DNA of 64,000 nt from Rhodococcus sp. OK519 (GCF_003051005.1 NZ_QAOW01000001.1:496001-560000), one strand, 5' to 3'. Positions 9,860 to 19,043 are shown, counted from the stretch's first letter. Translations and numbers: made by a program. Notes: generated from the letters alone by a model not told the origin.

Positions 9860-9897
9860 CGTGTGCCCCGACGGATGGAGAGCCGTCGGGGCACACG
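9860..9897 (+). terminator. Hairpin terminator after the ESX-4 WXG100 pair
   Basis: A perfect 15-bp inverted repeat (CGTGTGCCCCGACGG and its complement) with an 8-nt loop lies 20 bp after the esxT stop. There is no T-run, which is usual for actinobacterial terminators. Confidence 0.75.
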
Positions 9898-9929
9898 CGT
9901 GTCGGTAGGGATATCGGTCGAGAAGCATT

Positions 9930-9958
9930 GCCGCCGAGCATCCGTCGGCGGATACTGG
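9930..9958 (+). promoter_or_regulatory. Predicted promoter of rocD
   Basis: TTGCCG at 9930-9935 and GATACT at 9953-9958 are separated by 17 bp, about 48 bp before the rocD start. The assignment is by inspection only. Confidence 0.45.
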
Positions 9959-10005
9959 CGTGATCCGAATGCGGTGGCGCCACGCGCCCGGCCGGGAGGC
10001 GGATC

Positions 10006-11262
10006 ATGGCAGCAGTGAGTTCTCACGAGGGACCACGGCCCGAAGGCGCGCTCGTGCCGGTGACGGCGGAGACACAGGCGGCTCTCGCGCGGGCCGACGA
10101 GCACAGCGCCCACAACTACAGTCCGCTCCCGGTGGTGATCGAGTCCGGTGCGGGCGCCTGGGTGCGCGGGATCGACGGTGTCGAGTACCTCGACGTGCTG
10201 GCGGGCTATTCGGCGCTGAACTTCGGGCACGCGCATCCCGCGCTCGTGGCAGTCGCCCGCGAGCAAATCGGCCGGCTCACGCTGACCAGTCGCGCCTTCC
10301 AACACGACCGGTTCGCCGACTTCTGCTCCGATGTCGCGCGCTTGTGCAACAAGGATGCGGTCCTGCCGATGAATACCGGCGCCGAGGCCGTCGAGACCGC
10401 GCTCAAGCTTGCGCGCAAGTGGGGCTACGACATCAAGGGTGTCGAGCGTGAACGTGCGGAGATCATCACGTTCACGGGGAACTTCCACGGTCGGACGATC
10501 GGGGTCGTCGGGTTCTCCACCGATCCGGACGCGCGTGACGGCTTCGGGCCCTTCCCGCCAGGCTTCCCGTCGGTCGAGTACGGCAGCGCGGAGGCGTTGG
10601 CGGCGGCGATCACGGACGACACCGTCGCGGTTCTCGTCGAGCCGATCCAGGGAGAGGCGGGAGTCCTGGTTCCACCCGACGGCTACCTGGCCGCGGTGCG
10701 GACGTTGTGCGACGAGCACGGTCTCCTCTTGATCGCCGACGAGATCCAGAGTGGTCTGGGGCGCACGGGGGAGACGTTCGCGTGCGATCACGAGTCGGTC
10801 GTCCCCGACGTCTATGTGCTCGGCAAGGCGCTCGGCGGCGGCATCGTGCCGGTGTCCGCGGTCGTCGCGAACCGCGACGTCATGGACGTCATCCATCCGG
10901 GACAGCACGGCAGCACGTTCGGCGGCAACGCGCTCGCGTGCGCGGTCGGCAGTGCGGTGGTGCGATTACTCGAGACCGGCGAGTATCAGGAATTGAGCCG
11001 CGACCTCGGGGAGCATCTGCATCGGCTGCTGGCGGAACTACCCCCCGACAGGGTGTCGGAGGTCCGCGGGCGGGGGCTGTGGGCGGGCGTGCAGTTGGCG
11101 CAGGGACAGCCGTCGGCACGCGTGATCTGTGAGCGGCTGCTGGCCCGCCGGGTGCTGGCGAAGGACGCGCACGAGGGGACGATCCGAATCGCGCCGCCGC
11201 TGGTCATCTCCCGTGCCGATCTCACATGGGCTGTGGAGCAGCTGGCCGATGCGCTGGCGTGA
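10006..11262 (+). CDS. rocD: Ornithine aminotransferase RocD
   Basis: This is a class III PLP-dependent aminotransferase of 418 residues. It moves the delta-amino group of ornithine to 2-oxoglutarate, giving glutamate semialdehyde for proline or glutamate synthesis. Visible landmarks are NYSPLPVVI near the N-terminus, the FHGRTIG stretch, the DEIQSGLGRTG motif and the PLP lysine in LGKALGGG. A GGGAGGCGG ribosome-binding site precedes the ATG. The gene stands alone between the ESX-4 substrates and rplM, a place where the mycobacterial order, as I recall it, has no gene. Specificity for ornithine over acetylornithine is inferred from overall resemblance. Confidence 0.88.
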   Translation: MAAVSSHEGPRPEGALVPVTAETQAALARADEHSAHNYSPLPVVIESGAGAWVRGIDGVEYLDVLAGYSALNFGHAHPALVAVAREQIGRLTLTSRAFQHDRFADFCSDVARLCNKDAVLPMNTGAEAVETALKLARKWGYDIKGVERERAEIITFTGNFHGRTIGVVGFSTDPDARDGFGPFPPGFPSVEYGSAEALAAAITDDTVAVLVEPIQGEAGVLVPPDGYLAAVRTLCDEHGLLLIADEIQSGLGRTGETFACDHESVVPDVYVLGKALGGGIVPVSAVVANRDVMDVIHPGQHGSTFGGNALACAVGSAVVRLLETGEYQELSRDLGEHLHRLLAELPPDRVSEVRGRGLWAGVQLAQGQPSARVICERLLARRVLAKDAHEGTIRIAPPLVISRADLTWAVEQLADALA

Positions 11263-11274
11263 TCCCAGGGCGCT

Positions 11275-11304
11275 TTGACCCTGCCGGGCGGGAGCCGGTA
11301 GTCT
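11275..11304 (+). promoter_or_regulatory. Predicted promoter of rplM-rpsI
   Basis: TTGACC at 11275-11280 and TAGTCT at 11299-11304 are separated by 18 bp. Transcription would begin near 11311 and leave a leader of about 135 nt before rplM. That is long enough for autoregulatory structure, although I do not recognise a described L13 leader. Confidence 0.55.
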
Positions 11305-11447
11305 TCTACGTCGGCGTGTCATCTCTCGCTGCGCATTCGTGTGCGGAGGGGAAATGGTTCTCGGGTCTCAACTGGCCGCCGAGAATCAGCCGTGCATTGC
11401 ACGAGGCACGCCAGGCCAGCAGTTGAACCAACAGACGAGGAAGTTCT

Positions 11448-11891
11448 GTGTCTACGTATTCCCCGAAGGCCGGTGACGTGACCCATTCGTGGCACGTCAT
11501 CGACGCCACCGACGTGGTGCTCGGTCGCCTTGCCGTGCAGGCAGCCAACCTGCTCCGTGGCAAGCACAAGCCCACCTTTGCGCCGCACATCGACGGTGGC
11601 GACTTCGTCGTCATCATCAACGCTGACAAGGTTGCCATCAGCGGCAACAAGCGTACGGACAAGTTCCTGTACCACCACTCCGGACATCCGGGTGGCCTGA
11701 AGTCCCGTTCGGTCGGCGAGGTTCTCGACAAGAACCCGGATCGCCTCGTGGAGAAGGCCGTCGTCGGCATGCTCCCGAAGAACAAGCTGGGCCGCGCCAT
11801 TGCGGGCAAGCTCAAGGTCTACGCAGGCCCGACCCACCCCCACACCGCGCAGCAGCCGGTTCCGTTCGAGATCAAGCAGGTCGCCCAGTGA
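11448..11891 (+). CDS. rplM: 50S ribosomal protein L13
   Basis: This ribosomal protein of 147 residues is near-canonical. The N-terminal [15 protein letters not shown] region, the [10 protein letters not shown] motif and the [10 protein letters not shown] segment identify it. The GTG start at 11448 follows a GACGAGGAAG ribosome-binding site. Its stop overlaps the rpsI start as GTGA, so the two subunit proteins are translationally coupled. Confidence 0.98.
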   Translation: MSTYSPKAGDVTHSWHVIDATDVVLGRLAVQAANLLRGKHKPTFAPHIDGGDFVVIINADKVAISGNKRTDKFLYHHSGHPGGLKSRSVGEVLDKNPDRLVEKAVVGMLPKNKLGRAIAGKLKVYAGPTHPHTAQQPVPFEIKQVAQ

Positions 11892-12394
11892 GCAACGAAG
11901 ACTTCAACGAGGCCGTCGAGGTCGCGGCTGACGAGATCACGGAGTACACCTCGGAGTCCGAGGCCACCGAGGTTGACGAGGCTGCTCCGCAGGCTCCGAT
12001 CGTCATCGATCGCCCGGTCCAGACCGTCGGTCGTCGTAAGGAAGCGGTCGTCCGCGTCCGCCTCACCCCCGGCACCGGCCAGTTCACGCTCAACGGCCGC
12101 ACCATGGAGGATTACTTCCCCAACAAGGTGCACCAGCAGCTGATCAAGGCTCCGCTGGTCCTGGTCGAGCGTCCCGAGTCGTTCGACATCGTTGCACTGC
12201 TGCACGGTGGCGGACCGTCCGGACAGGCCGGCGCGCTGCGTCTCGCCATCTCCCGTGCGCTCATCGAGGTCACCGCCGAGGATCGCCCCGCGCTCAAGCG
12301 CGCCGGCTTCCTGACGCGTGACGCCCGCGCCGTCGAGCGTAAGAAGTACGGCCTGAAGAAGGCCCGCAAGGCATCTCAGTACTCCAAGCGCTGA
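11888..12394 (+). CDS. rpsI: 30S ribosomal protein S9
   Basis: This S9 has 168 residues. It carries an acidic, low-complexity N-terminal extension of about 45 residues, typical of actinobacterial S9, followed by the conserved core ([23 protein letters not shown]). It ends in the basic SQYSKR tail that reaches toward the P-site tRNA. It is translationally coupled to rplM and followed 6 bp later by a strong hairpin terminator. Confidence 0.98.
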   Translation: MSNEDFNEAVEVAADEITEYTSESEATEVDEAAPQAPIVIDRPVQTVGRRKEAVVRVRLTPGTGQFTLNGRTMEDYFPNKVHQQLIKAPLVLVERPESFDIVALLHGGGPSGQAGALRLAISRALIEVTAEDRPALKRAGFLTRDARAVERKKYGLKKARKASQYSKR

Positions 12395-12400
12395 TGTGTC

Positions 12401-12430
12401 GCCGGAGCCGGCATTCGTGCCGGCTCCGGC
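12401..12430 (+). terminator. Terminator after rplM-rpsI
   Basis: A perfect 13-bp stem (GCCGGAGCCGGCA with its complement) is capped by a TTCG tetraloop, 6 bp past the rpsI stop and followed by a pyrimidine-rich stretch. Confidence 0.85.
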
Positions 12431-12447
12431 ACCTGTTCTTCCACGAG

Positions 12448-12488
12448 AGCAGGCGTTCGAAGAGCTCACTCGCTTCCGGACGCCTGCT
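12448..12488 (+). terminator. Second possible terminator or glmM leader hairpin
   Basis: A 9-bp inverted repeat (AGCAGGCGT/ACGCCTGCT) with a 23-nt loop is followed by TTCGTGTTTC. It could be a back-up terminator for rpsI or a structure in the 5' region of glmM. Confidence 0.35.
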
Positions 12489-12536
12489 TTCGTGTTTCAC
12501 CTGAATGCTTGCCCAGATCTGGAGGGGTCGGAATCT

Positions 12537-13874
12537 ATGGGTCGTATGTTCGGCACGGATGGCGTGCGGGGCTTGGCGAATGCCGAGTTGACCGCAGAGT
12601 TGGCGTTGAAGGTCGCCGCCGCAGCAGCGGAGGTTCTCGCGCCACCCGGATCCGGGTCGCAGCGACCTGTCGCCGTCGTGGGCCGCGACCCGCGGGCCAG
12701 CGGTGAAATGCTCGAGGCCGCCGTCACCGCCGGACTCACCGCGGCCGGTGTCGATGTCGTGCTGGTCGGAATCCTCCCGACGCCCGCCGTCGCGTACCTC
12801 ACCGACGCATACGGTGCCGCACTCGGAGTGATGATCTCGGCGTCGCACAACCCGATGCCGGACAACGGCATCAAGATCTTCGCGGCGGGCGGGCACAAGC
12901 TCGACGACGAGATCGAGGACCGGATCGAAGCCGCGATCGCGGCCGGGCCGTCTCGACGGCCCGTCGGCGCCGGCATCGGCCGCGTCGACGTTGCGTTCGA
13001 CGCAACCAGCCGATACCTCTCTCATCTCGCCCAGGCGCAGGGTGCCGGCCTCGACGGACTCACAGTCGTTGTCGACTGCGCGCACGGCGCCGCCTCGACG
13101 GTTGCGCCCGAGGCCTACCGCGCGGCGGGCGCGACGGTGATTGCGATCAGCGCCGAGCCCGACGGTCTGAACATCAACGACGGCTGCGGTTCGACGCACC
13201 TCGAGGTGCTGCAGCGCGCGGTCGTCGAGCACGGCGCCGACCTGGGTCTGGCCCACGACGGCGACGCCGACCGGTGTCTCGCGGTGGACGCAACCGGCGC
13301 AGTCGTCGACGGTGACGCGATCTTGACCGTCCTCGCGATCGGTATGCGTGACTCCGGCGAACTCGTCGAGAACACCCTGGTCGCCACCGTCATGAGCAAT
13401 CTCGGCCTGCACATCGCGATGCGCGAGGCCGGCATCGAACTACGGACCACCGCGGTCGGCGACCGGTACGTGCTCGAAGAACTGCGCGCGGGCGGCTTCA
13501 GCCTCGGCGGCGAGCAGTCCGGGCACGTCGTTCTCCCGGGCCACGGCACGACGGGCGACGGCGTCCTCACCGGTTTGCGGTTGATGGGCAGGATGGCGCA
13601 GACCGGAGCGTCGCTCAGGACGCTCGCGGCGGCGATGACGTCGCTGCCCCAGGTTCTGATCAACGTGCGGGTCGCGGACAAGGCCGCCGTCGCGGTGGCA
13701 CCGCAGGTCCGCTCTGCGATCGAGGTCGCGGAGGCCGAACTCGGCGACACCGGTCGGGTGCTGCTGCGGCCGTCGGGCACCGAGCAGCTGGTGCGGGTGA
13801 TGGTCGAGGCCGCGGATCAGGACGTCGCGCAGCGAATCGCGGAGACCCTCGCCGGGTACGTCGCTTCGGCCTGA
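12537..13874 (+). CDS. glmM: Phosphoglucosamine mutase GlmM
   Basis: GlmM converts glucosamine-6-phosphate to glucosamine-1-phosphate on the way to UDP-GlcNAc for peptidoglycan. The 445-residue length matches the family. Motifs present are the phosphoserine loop [10 protein letters not shown] (about residue 100), the metal-binding DGDADR (about 240) and the C-terminal phosphate-binding [11 protein letters not shown]. The start at 12537 follows GGAGGGG. The frame is open 47 codons further upstream, but those cover the rpsI terminator. It works with glmS, found 4 kb downstream. Confidence 0.97.
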   Translation: MGRMFGTDGVRGLANAELTAELALKVAAAAAEVLAPPGSGSQRPVAVVGRDPRASGEMLEAAVTAGLTAAGVDVVLVGILPTPAVAYLTDAYGAALGVMISASHNPMPDNGIKIFAAGGHKLDDEIEDRIEAAIAAGPSRRPVGAGIGRVDVAFDATSRYLSHLAQAQGAGLDGLTVVVDCAHGAASTVAPEAYRAAGATVIAISAEPDGLNINDGCGSTHLEVLQRAVVEHGADLGLAHDGDADRCLAVDATGAVVDGDAILTVLAIGMRDSGELVENTLVATVMSNLGLHIAMREAGIELRTTAVGDRYVLEELRAGGFSLGGEQSGHVVLPGHGTTGDGVLTGLRLMGRMAQTGASLRTLAAAMTSLPQVLINVRVADKAAVAVAPQVRSAIEVAEAELGDTGRVLLRPSGTEQLVRVMVEAADQDVAQRIAETLAGYVASA

Positions 13875-13947
13875 CGGAACCGCACGACCGTCTGCTGCGT
13901 CGAAATGGGCATAGGAGTCCAGATCGACAGCGCAGAAGGCGGAACCG

Positions 13948-14241
13948 ATGGCAGATGTGGTCGCGATCGACGTCGCGAGAGTACGGGCAGCGGCACGGTC
14001 GCTGCAGGCGAGTACGGATGGTTCCGGCGCCCTGGTGTGGCAGGTGGGCCAGTGCCAGTTCGGCACAGGTCTGGCCGATCCCGGTCGTGAGCGCGCGATC
14101 CGTGACGGCTACCTGCGGTTGGCGCGTGCGATCGGGGTGTTCACGACAGGCTCCGCGTCCATTGCGCGAGGTCTGACCGACACCGTCGACGCGTACGAAC
14201 GCGGGGACGCCGACAATGTCGTCGCGCTCAGGGCGCTGTGA
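13948..14241 (+). CDS. Conserved hypothetical small helical protein, Rv3440c-like
   Basis: This 97-residue, mostly alpha-helical protein sits in the place of Rv3440c. It has no recognised catalytic motif. Length and helical content resemble WXG100-related proteins, but no clear WXG is present; VWQVG at about residue 30 is the nearest match. The stop overlaps the start of the next gene as GTGA, so the two are probably made together and may interact. The proximity to ESX-4 suggests, without proving, a link to secretion. Confidence 0.7.
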   Translation: MADVVAIDVARVRAAARSLQASTDGSGALVWQVGQCQFGTGLADPGRERAIRDGYLRLARAIGVFTTGSASIARGLTDTVDAYERGDADNVVALRAL

Positions 14242-15734
14242 TGGATGCCCTCCTGCGAGCATCCGCGGACGGACTGCAGTTCTTCGCAGTGTTCCTTCCC
14301 CGTGCGGCGTTCGTGGCCGAGCGCGCGGGCACGGGCGACCGGTTGCCGAACTGCGCCGAGATCGAGTCCCGGTACTACCAGCAGAGCGACATCCGGCTCG
14401 ACGCCCTCGCGGCCGACCTCGACGTCGTCACGCGGGGCGCGGCAGACATCGAGCGGCAGTGCGGCGACCAGGAGCGGATCCGGTCCGAGATCGCGCAGGC
14501 GTGGCAGGGACAGGCGGCCGATTCCGCCTCGACCCATCTCACCGAACACCTGCGGCGCGCGGCGCGGCTGCGTCAGGACCTCGACGATGTGCGGTGCGCG
14601 CTGGTGGAGGCGGATCGTGTCCTGCGGGACGTGGCCGCCGGCAAGGCCGAGTGGCTCGCGAGCCTCGACGCGACTCGCGTCTGCGGCCGCACTGTGGCCG
14701 AGGTCGACGGCATCATCGAGACCGCGGTGACATTCGGTTCCGCCGCCGACGACGCCGCAGCCTGGGCGGTGGACGTGTTCCTCGCCCGGGTCCGGGACAC
14801 CACCGCGCAGTTCGTCGAGCTGTGCGACGACGCGGAAGCCACCGTGGAGGAGGTCTTCCGGAATCTGGATGCCGCGTTCTGCGGCATCGACGACAGCGCC
14901 TGTCCGGCACCCACCCGTCTCGAGCAGGTGTGTTCCGGCTCGCTGCCGATACCGGCGCAGACGTGCCCGCAGTCGCCCACTCCGGCCGTGACGACCCCGG
15001 CGGCAGCGACGGCTCCCGCGGTCACCGCATCCGGCAGTCTGGCCGGGTTGGCTGCGACAGTTGCTGCAGCGTCGGCCGGCAGCGTGGCGCCCGCACCGAT
15101 CATGTCGATGCCGCCCAATCCGCCGGCTCCGATGCCCGGCGTCGCGATCGGATCGGGGGGATCGCTCGCGATCGAGGGGACGGTCCGTGCAGTCGGGGCG
15201 ATTGTCGGAGCGGTGGCCCAGATCGCAGTCGACATCGTCGGTGACGTGGTCGTCGAGGTGACGGAGGCCGTCCGGCAGCCAGGCAGCCTCAACCTGGACT
15301 CGGGCGCGGAGTGTGAATGCGACTGCGAGTGCAGTTGCGAGGTTGCGGCGTCCGCGCCGCCGCCGGAGACCAGTGCGCCGCCGGCGGAGGCGCCGCTGCC
15401 CGAGCCCGAGCCCACGCCCGCGGTGACCGAACCCGAACCCGAACCCGAACCTCAACCCGAGCCCGAACCTCAACCCGAGCCCGAGCCGCCGTGTCCGGAA
15501 CCGCCGACACCGGCCCCGGTGCCCGCGGAGGTTCCCGAGCCGCCGGCCGACTACTGCGCACCGAGCGAGGACGGGGCCCCTGCCGCGTCACCGATCCCGG
15601 GTGCCTCGGCGTCGAACCCGGTGCGCGGCTCCAAGCCGTCGTCCACCGTGGACCCGACTCTCACCGAACTGGGACCGCAGCTCCCTCAGGCCGAGAACCC
15701 GGATGTCGCGCTCGCCGAACTGGGCGCGATGTGA
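14238..15734 (+). CDS. WxG-like secreted protein with Cys cluster and Pro/Glu tail, Rv3439c-like
   Basis: This 498-residue protein occupies the position of Rv3439c. Residues about 30-200 form an alpha-helical, coiled region with an AWQGQAAD turn (about residue 93) like the WxG turn of type VII substrates. A low-complexity middle rich in Ala, Pro and Thr follows. After it comes an unusual run of alternating cysteines (ECECDCECSCEV, about 355-366), then an acidic Pro-Glu repeat tail (EPEPEPQPEPEPQP). No signal peptide is seen. GTG 14238 overlaps the upstream gene, and ATG 14241 is an equally good start. Export by ESX-4 is a plausible inference from the WxG domain and the locus. The function is unknown. 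Confidence 0.7.
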   Translation: MMDALLRASADGLQFFAVFLPRAAFVAERAGTGDRLPNCAEIESRYYQQSDIRLDALAADLDVVTRGAADIERQCGDQERIRSEIAQAWQGQAADSASTHLTEHLRRAARLRQDLDDVRCALVEADRVLRDVAAGKAEWLASLDATRVCGRTVAEVDGIIETAVTFGSAADDAAAWAVDVFLARVRDTTAQFVELCDDAEATVEEVFRNLDAAFCGIDDSACPAPTRLEQVCSGSLPIPAQTCPQSPTPAVTTPAAATAPAVTASGSLAGLAATVAAASAGSVAPAPIMSMPPNPPAPMPGVAIGSGGSLAIEGTVRAVGAIVGAVAQIAVDIVGDVVVEVTEAVRQPGSLNLDSGAECECDCECSCEVAASAPPPETSAPPAEAPLPEPEPTPAVTEPEPEPEPQPEPEPQPEPEPPCPEPPTPAPVPAEVPEPPADYCAPSEDGAPAASPIPGASASNPVRGSKPSSTVDPTLTELGPQLPQAENPDVALAELGAM

Positions 15735-15744
15735 CGAGGCGAGG

Positions 15745-16620
15745 TCAGCTGCCGAGCAGCCTGCTGGCGCGGGTGCCGGCACGGTGCGCGGCGACGTCGC
15801 TGGGATCGAGGGGATGGTCGGCATCCTCGCGGACTGCGGGATGTGTGCCGGGGAAGTGGGTCTCCGTGTCCGAGAAGGCGGCGTACGACTTGTCGCCGGT
15901 GAGGCGGTGCAACAGGAACCCGGTGACCAGCGCGCGGCTGACGCGCTGGGCGTGATGCTCGGATCCGCCGATGCCGAGGAAACCGAGTAGGCGCCGACCC
16001 TCGACGAGCCCGGAATTCGATGCCTTGTCGACGACGCGCAGCAGGTGCTGGCCCCTCCAGGCGTCGTCGAGGGCGAGGCCATCGTTATTGAGGGAGTCGA
16101 TGTCCTTCGCCCCGGCGAGGATCAGGCCCGCCGCCGAGACTCGGCCTGCCGCGACGGCCGCGGACGGTGACGTAGGCGCCGGGAACAGCGCGGCGACGGC
16201 CTTGATCGTCGTGTTCTGTGCGGCCGCGAGGACGGCGGCACCGGCGCCCATGCCGTGACCGGCGACAGCGATGCGTTCGGGCTGGACGCTGATCCGGCCG
16301 GGGCCCAACCGCACTCCGGTGCAGATGTCGAGCGCTGTGACGAGATCGGCGGCGAGGCCGAGATGTGAGGGCACCGGGCCGCGTTCGGTGCCGGGCGCCG
16401 CCACGACGATGCCCCACGAGGCGAGGTGTTCGAAGGTGCCCTTGTAGCTGTCGGGGCTCACCATCCAGTCGTGACCGAAGGCGACTGCGGGAAGGTTGAA
16501 CCCCTCCGCGGGCGTGTAGACGACGCCGGGCTGCCCCGCGAGCGCGAGATCACCGCGCAGCACCTTGTGCGGGCCACGCTTGGACAGCTTGGATACCAGG
16601 GACTTCGGTGTCTGCGCCAC
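15745..16620 (-). CDS. Alpha/beta-hydrolase-like protein lacking the nucleophile, Rv3438-like
   Basis: This 291-residue protein has a dienelactone-hydrolase/chlorophyllase-like fold and lies where Rv3438 does. The nucleophile elbow, normally G-x-S-x-G, reads GHGMG (about residue 125), so the catalytic serine is replaced by glycine. Classical serine hydrolysis is therefore unlikely. The longest ORF begins at an ATG inside the glmS start codon (16689), which is implausible for divergent genes. GTG 16620 gives a length close to the mycobacterial homologue. It converges with the WxG-like protein gene. The role is unknown; binding or scaffolding is possible. Confidence 0.72.
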   Translation of the reverse strand: MAQTPKSLVSKLSKRGPHKVLRGDLALAGQPGVVYTPAEGFNLPAVAFGHDWMVSPDSYKGTFEHLASWGIVVAAPGTERGPVPSHLGLAADLVTALDICTGVRLGPGRISVQPERIAVAGHGMGAGAAVLAAAQNTTIKAVAALFPAPTSPSAAVAAGRVSAAGLILAGAKDIDSLNNDGLALDDAWRGQHLLRVVDKASNSGLVEGRRLLGFLGIGGSEHHAQRVSRALVTGFLLHRLTGDKSYAAFSDTETHFPGTHPAVREDADHPLDPSDVAAHRAGTRASRLLGS

Positions 16621-16673
16621 GGGTGTGACGTTATCCGATCGTGGACCGAGTTCGCTCCACACGGTCACCCAAG

Positions 16674-16687
16674 TACCCTGGTGAACC
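16674..16687 (+). promoter_or_regulatory. Putative -10 element for a leaderless glmS transcript
   Basis: TACCCT at 16674-16679 fits the TANNNT -10 consensus and ends 8 nt before the glmS ATG. No Shine-Dalgarno sequence is visible there. This arrangement suits a transcript that begins at or next to the start codon. Confidence 0.4.
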
Positions 16688-18556
16688 ATGTGCGGAATCG
16701 TGGGGTACGTGGGCCACCGCCAGGCTCTGGATGTCGTGGAGAAGGCGCTGCAGCGGATGGAATACCGCGGCTACGACTCCGCCGGTGTCGCGGTCCTGGA
16801 CGGCGAGGGTGGCTTGGCGACCGAGCGCAAGGCGGGACGTCTCGACAATCTGAAGGCCGAGCTCGACGAGATCGGGCGGGGCTCGTTCGTCGGCACCACA
16901 GGCATGGGCCACACGCGGTGGGCGACCCACGGCAAGCCCACCGACCGCAACGCGCACCCCCACAGGGACGCGAGCGGCAGGTTCGCTGTCGTCCACAACG
17001 GCATCATCGAGAACTTCGCCCCGCTGCGCGGCGAACTCGAGGCGGCCGGTGTGGATCTGCTCAGCGACACCGACTCGGAGGTCGCCGTCCATCTCGTCGC
17101 CAAGGCGTACGAGTCCGGTGCCACGGCGGGCGACTTCCTGCAGAGCACGCTGTCGGTCCTGCGCCGTCTCGAGGGCGCGTTCACGCTGGTGTTCACTCAT
17201 GCCGACCACCCCGACATGATCATCGCGGCGCGCCGGTCGACGCCTCTCGTCATCGGTGTCGGTGAAGGCGAGATGTTCGTCGGCTCCGATGTCGCGGCGT
17301 TCATCGAGCACACCCGGGACGCGGTGGAGCTGGGCCAGGACCAGGCCGTCGTGATCACCGCGGACGGCTATTCGGTCACCGACTTCTTCGGAAACGATGC
17401 GGCCGCCCAGACTCGCGCCTTCAGGATCGACTGGGACCTGCAGGCCGCAGAGAAGGGAGGCTACGACTACTTCATGCTCAAGGAGATCCAGGAGCAGCCG
17501 CAGGCCGTGGCCGACACCCTGCGCGGCCATTTCGTCGACCGGACGATCGTCCTCGACGAGCAGCGGCTGTCGGATCAGGAGTTGCGCGACGTCGACAAGG
17601 TCTTCGTCGTGGCGTGCGGCAGCGCGTACCACTCGGGCCTGCTCGCGAAGTACGCGATCGAGCACTGGACGCGGCTGCCCGTCGAGGTGGAACTCGCCAG
17701 CGAGTTCCGATACCGCGACCCGGTGCTGGACCGCTCGACGCTCGTCGTCGCCATCTCGCAGTCCGGTGAGACCGCGGACACGCTCGAGGCCGTCAAGCAC
17801 GCCAAGGACCAGAAGGCCCGGGTGCTGGCGATCTGCAACACCAACGGTGCGCAGATTCCGCGCGAGGCCGACGCCGTCCTCTACACGCGGGCCGGTCCGG
17901 AGATCGCCGTGGCCTCCACCAAGGCTTTCCTCGCCCAGGTGACCGCGAACTACCTGGTGGGTCTGGCATTGGCGCAGGCGCGTGGCACGAAGTACCCGGA
18001 CGAGGTGGCACGCGAGTATGCGGACCTCGCGGCGATGCCGGGCCTGGTCTCCCGCGTGCTCGAGACCGTCGAGCCGGTGCGTGCCCTGGCACGCCAGTTC
18101 GCGGACTCGTCGGCTGTGCTGTTCCTGGGTCGCCACGTCGGCTACCCGGTGGCGCTCGAGGGTGCGCTCAAGCTCAAGGAACTGGCGTACATGCATGCCG
18201 AGGGCTTCGCGGCGGGTGAGCTCAAGCACGGCCCGATCGCGCTGATCGAGGAGGGCCTGCCGGTCATCGTGGTGATGCCGTCGCCGAAGGGGCGTGCGGT
18301 GCTGCACTCGAAGCTGGTGTCGAACATCCAGGAGATCAAGGCGCGCGGTGCGACGACGATCGTCATCGCGGAGGAGGGCGACGAGGCGGTGCGGGCGCAC
18401 GCCGACCACCTCATCGAGATCCCGGCGGCGCCGACGCTGCTGCAGCCGCTGCTCTCGACGGTTCCGCTGCAGGTGTTCGCGGCTGAGGTCGCGGTCGCTC
18501 GCGGGCTGGACGTCGACAAGCCGCGCAACCTCGCGAAGTCCGTCACCGTCGAATAG
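16688..18556 (+). CDS. glmS: Glucosamine-fructose-6-phosphate aminotransferase GlmS
   Basis: GlmS makes glucosamine-6-phosphate from fructose-6-phosphate and glutamine, the first committed step to UDP-GlcNAc. The 622-residue protein starts MCGIVGYVG, with the N-terminal nucleophile Cys for glutamine hydrolysis. It has YRGYDSAG and HTRWATHG in the glutaminase domain, then two SIS sugar-isomerase domains (CGSAYHSG, SQSGETADT). It ends in the canonical PRNLAKSVTVE that carries the essential lysine. It appears leaderless, and I see no riboswitch or ribozyme upstream. The product feeds glmM in the same window. Confidence 0.97.
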   Translation: MCGIVGYVGHRQALDVVEKALQRMEYRGYDSAGVAVLDGEGGLATERKAGRLDNLKAELDEIGRGSFVGTTGMGHTRWATHGKPTDRNAHPHRDASGRFAVVHNGIIENFAPLRGELEAAGVDLLSDTDSEVAVHLVAKAYESGATAGDFLQSTLSVLRRLEGAFTLVFTHADHPDMIIAARRSTPLVIGVGEGEMFVGSDVAAFIEHTRDAVELGQDQAVVITADGYSVTDFFGNDAAAQTRAFRIDWDLQAAEKGGYDYFMLKEIQEQPQAVADTLRGHFVDRTIVLDEQRLSDQELRDVDKVFVVACGSAYHSGLLAKYAIEHWTRLPVEVELASEFRYRDPVLDRSTLVVAISQSGETADTLEAVKHAKDQKARVLAICNTNGAQIPREADAVLYTRAGPEIAVASTKAFLAQVTANYLVGLALAQARGTKYPDEVAREYADLAAMPGLVSRVLETVEPVRALARQFADSSAVLFLGRHVGYPVALEGALKLKELAYMHAEGFAAGELKHGPIALIEEGLPVIVVMPSPKGRAVLHSKLVSNIQEIKARGATTIVIAEEGDEAVRAHADHLIEIPAAPTLLQPLLSTVPLQVFAAEVAVARGLDVDKPRNLAKSVTVE

Positions 18557-18598
18557 CCCGACGACTGCTCGGTGCGGTCGCGGTGGTCGGACAGCGAG

Positions 18599-18970
18599 TC
18601 AGATCACCACGACCACACCGAGCATGTCCGGGTGCAGCGAGCACGTGTAGTTGTAGGTGCCCGGTTCGGTGAACGTGAACTGCCACGTCCCGGTCTTGAG
18701 CAGCGGGCTGCGCAGGACGGGCTTCGCATTGCCGAGTCCGACGACGTCGTGGGCGACGCCTCGGTCGTCGAACACCCAGGTCACCGTCTGCCCGGCCTGG
18801 ATCGTGATCGACGACGGCGAGTACGCCATGTTTTTCACCTCGACGGTGAGTTCTTTGTCCGACTTCCCCGGGCCGTCGGTCGGAGCTCCGCCTCCCGGAT
18901 CGGAGGTGCAGCCGGAAAGGGTTGCAGCCAAAGCGATTCCGATGGCCATCGCGGTTGCCCGTACTCTCAT
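18599..18970 (-). CDS. Cupredoxin-type blue-copper lipoprotein
   Basis: This is a secreted, lipid-anchored small electron carrier of 123 residues. The signal peptide ends in the lipobox LSGC. A short linker leads to a plastocyanin/amicyanin-like domain. Type 1 copper ligands are visible as His in VAHDV and the C-terminal Cys-x2-His-x2-Met group (CSLHPDM). The ATG at 18970 is 7 nt after TACGCT (18978-18983 on the minus strand), a good -10 for a leaderless transcript. It converges with glmS. The electron partner is not evident. Confidence 0.85.
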   Translation of the reverse strand: MRVRATAMAIGIALAATLSGCTSDPGGGAPTDGPGKSDKELTVEVKNMAYSPSSITIQAGQTVTWVFDDRGVAHDVVGLGNAKPVLRSPLLKTGTWQFTFTEPGTYNYTCSLHPDMLGVVVVI

Positions 18971-19043
18971 GCAATTCAGCGTAGTCTGACGGCGAGTGTG
19001 TCCTCCGACACCTCCGTGACCTCGAATCGCACGAGGAGTTGCC

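Noticed and set aside
15415-15490. Possible DNA tandem repeat
   Set aside because: The period follows Glu-Pro codons inside the WxG-like protein, so it is a coding low-complexity tract.
16631-18409. A 592-residue minus-strand ORF opposite glmS
   Set aside because: Its composition is atypical and it is entirely antisense to a canonical GlmS.
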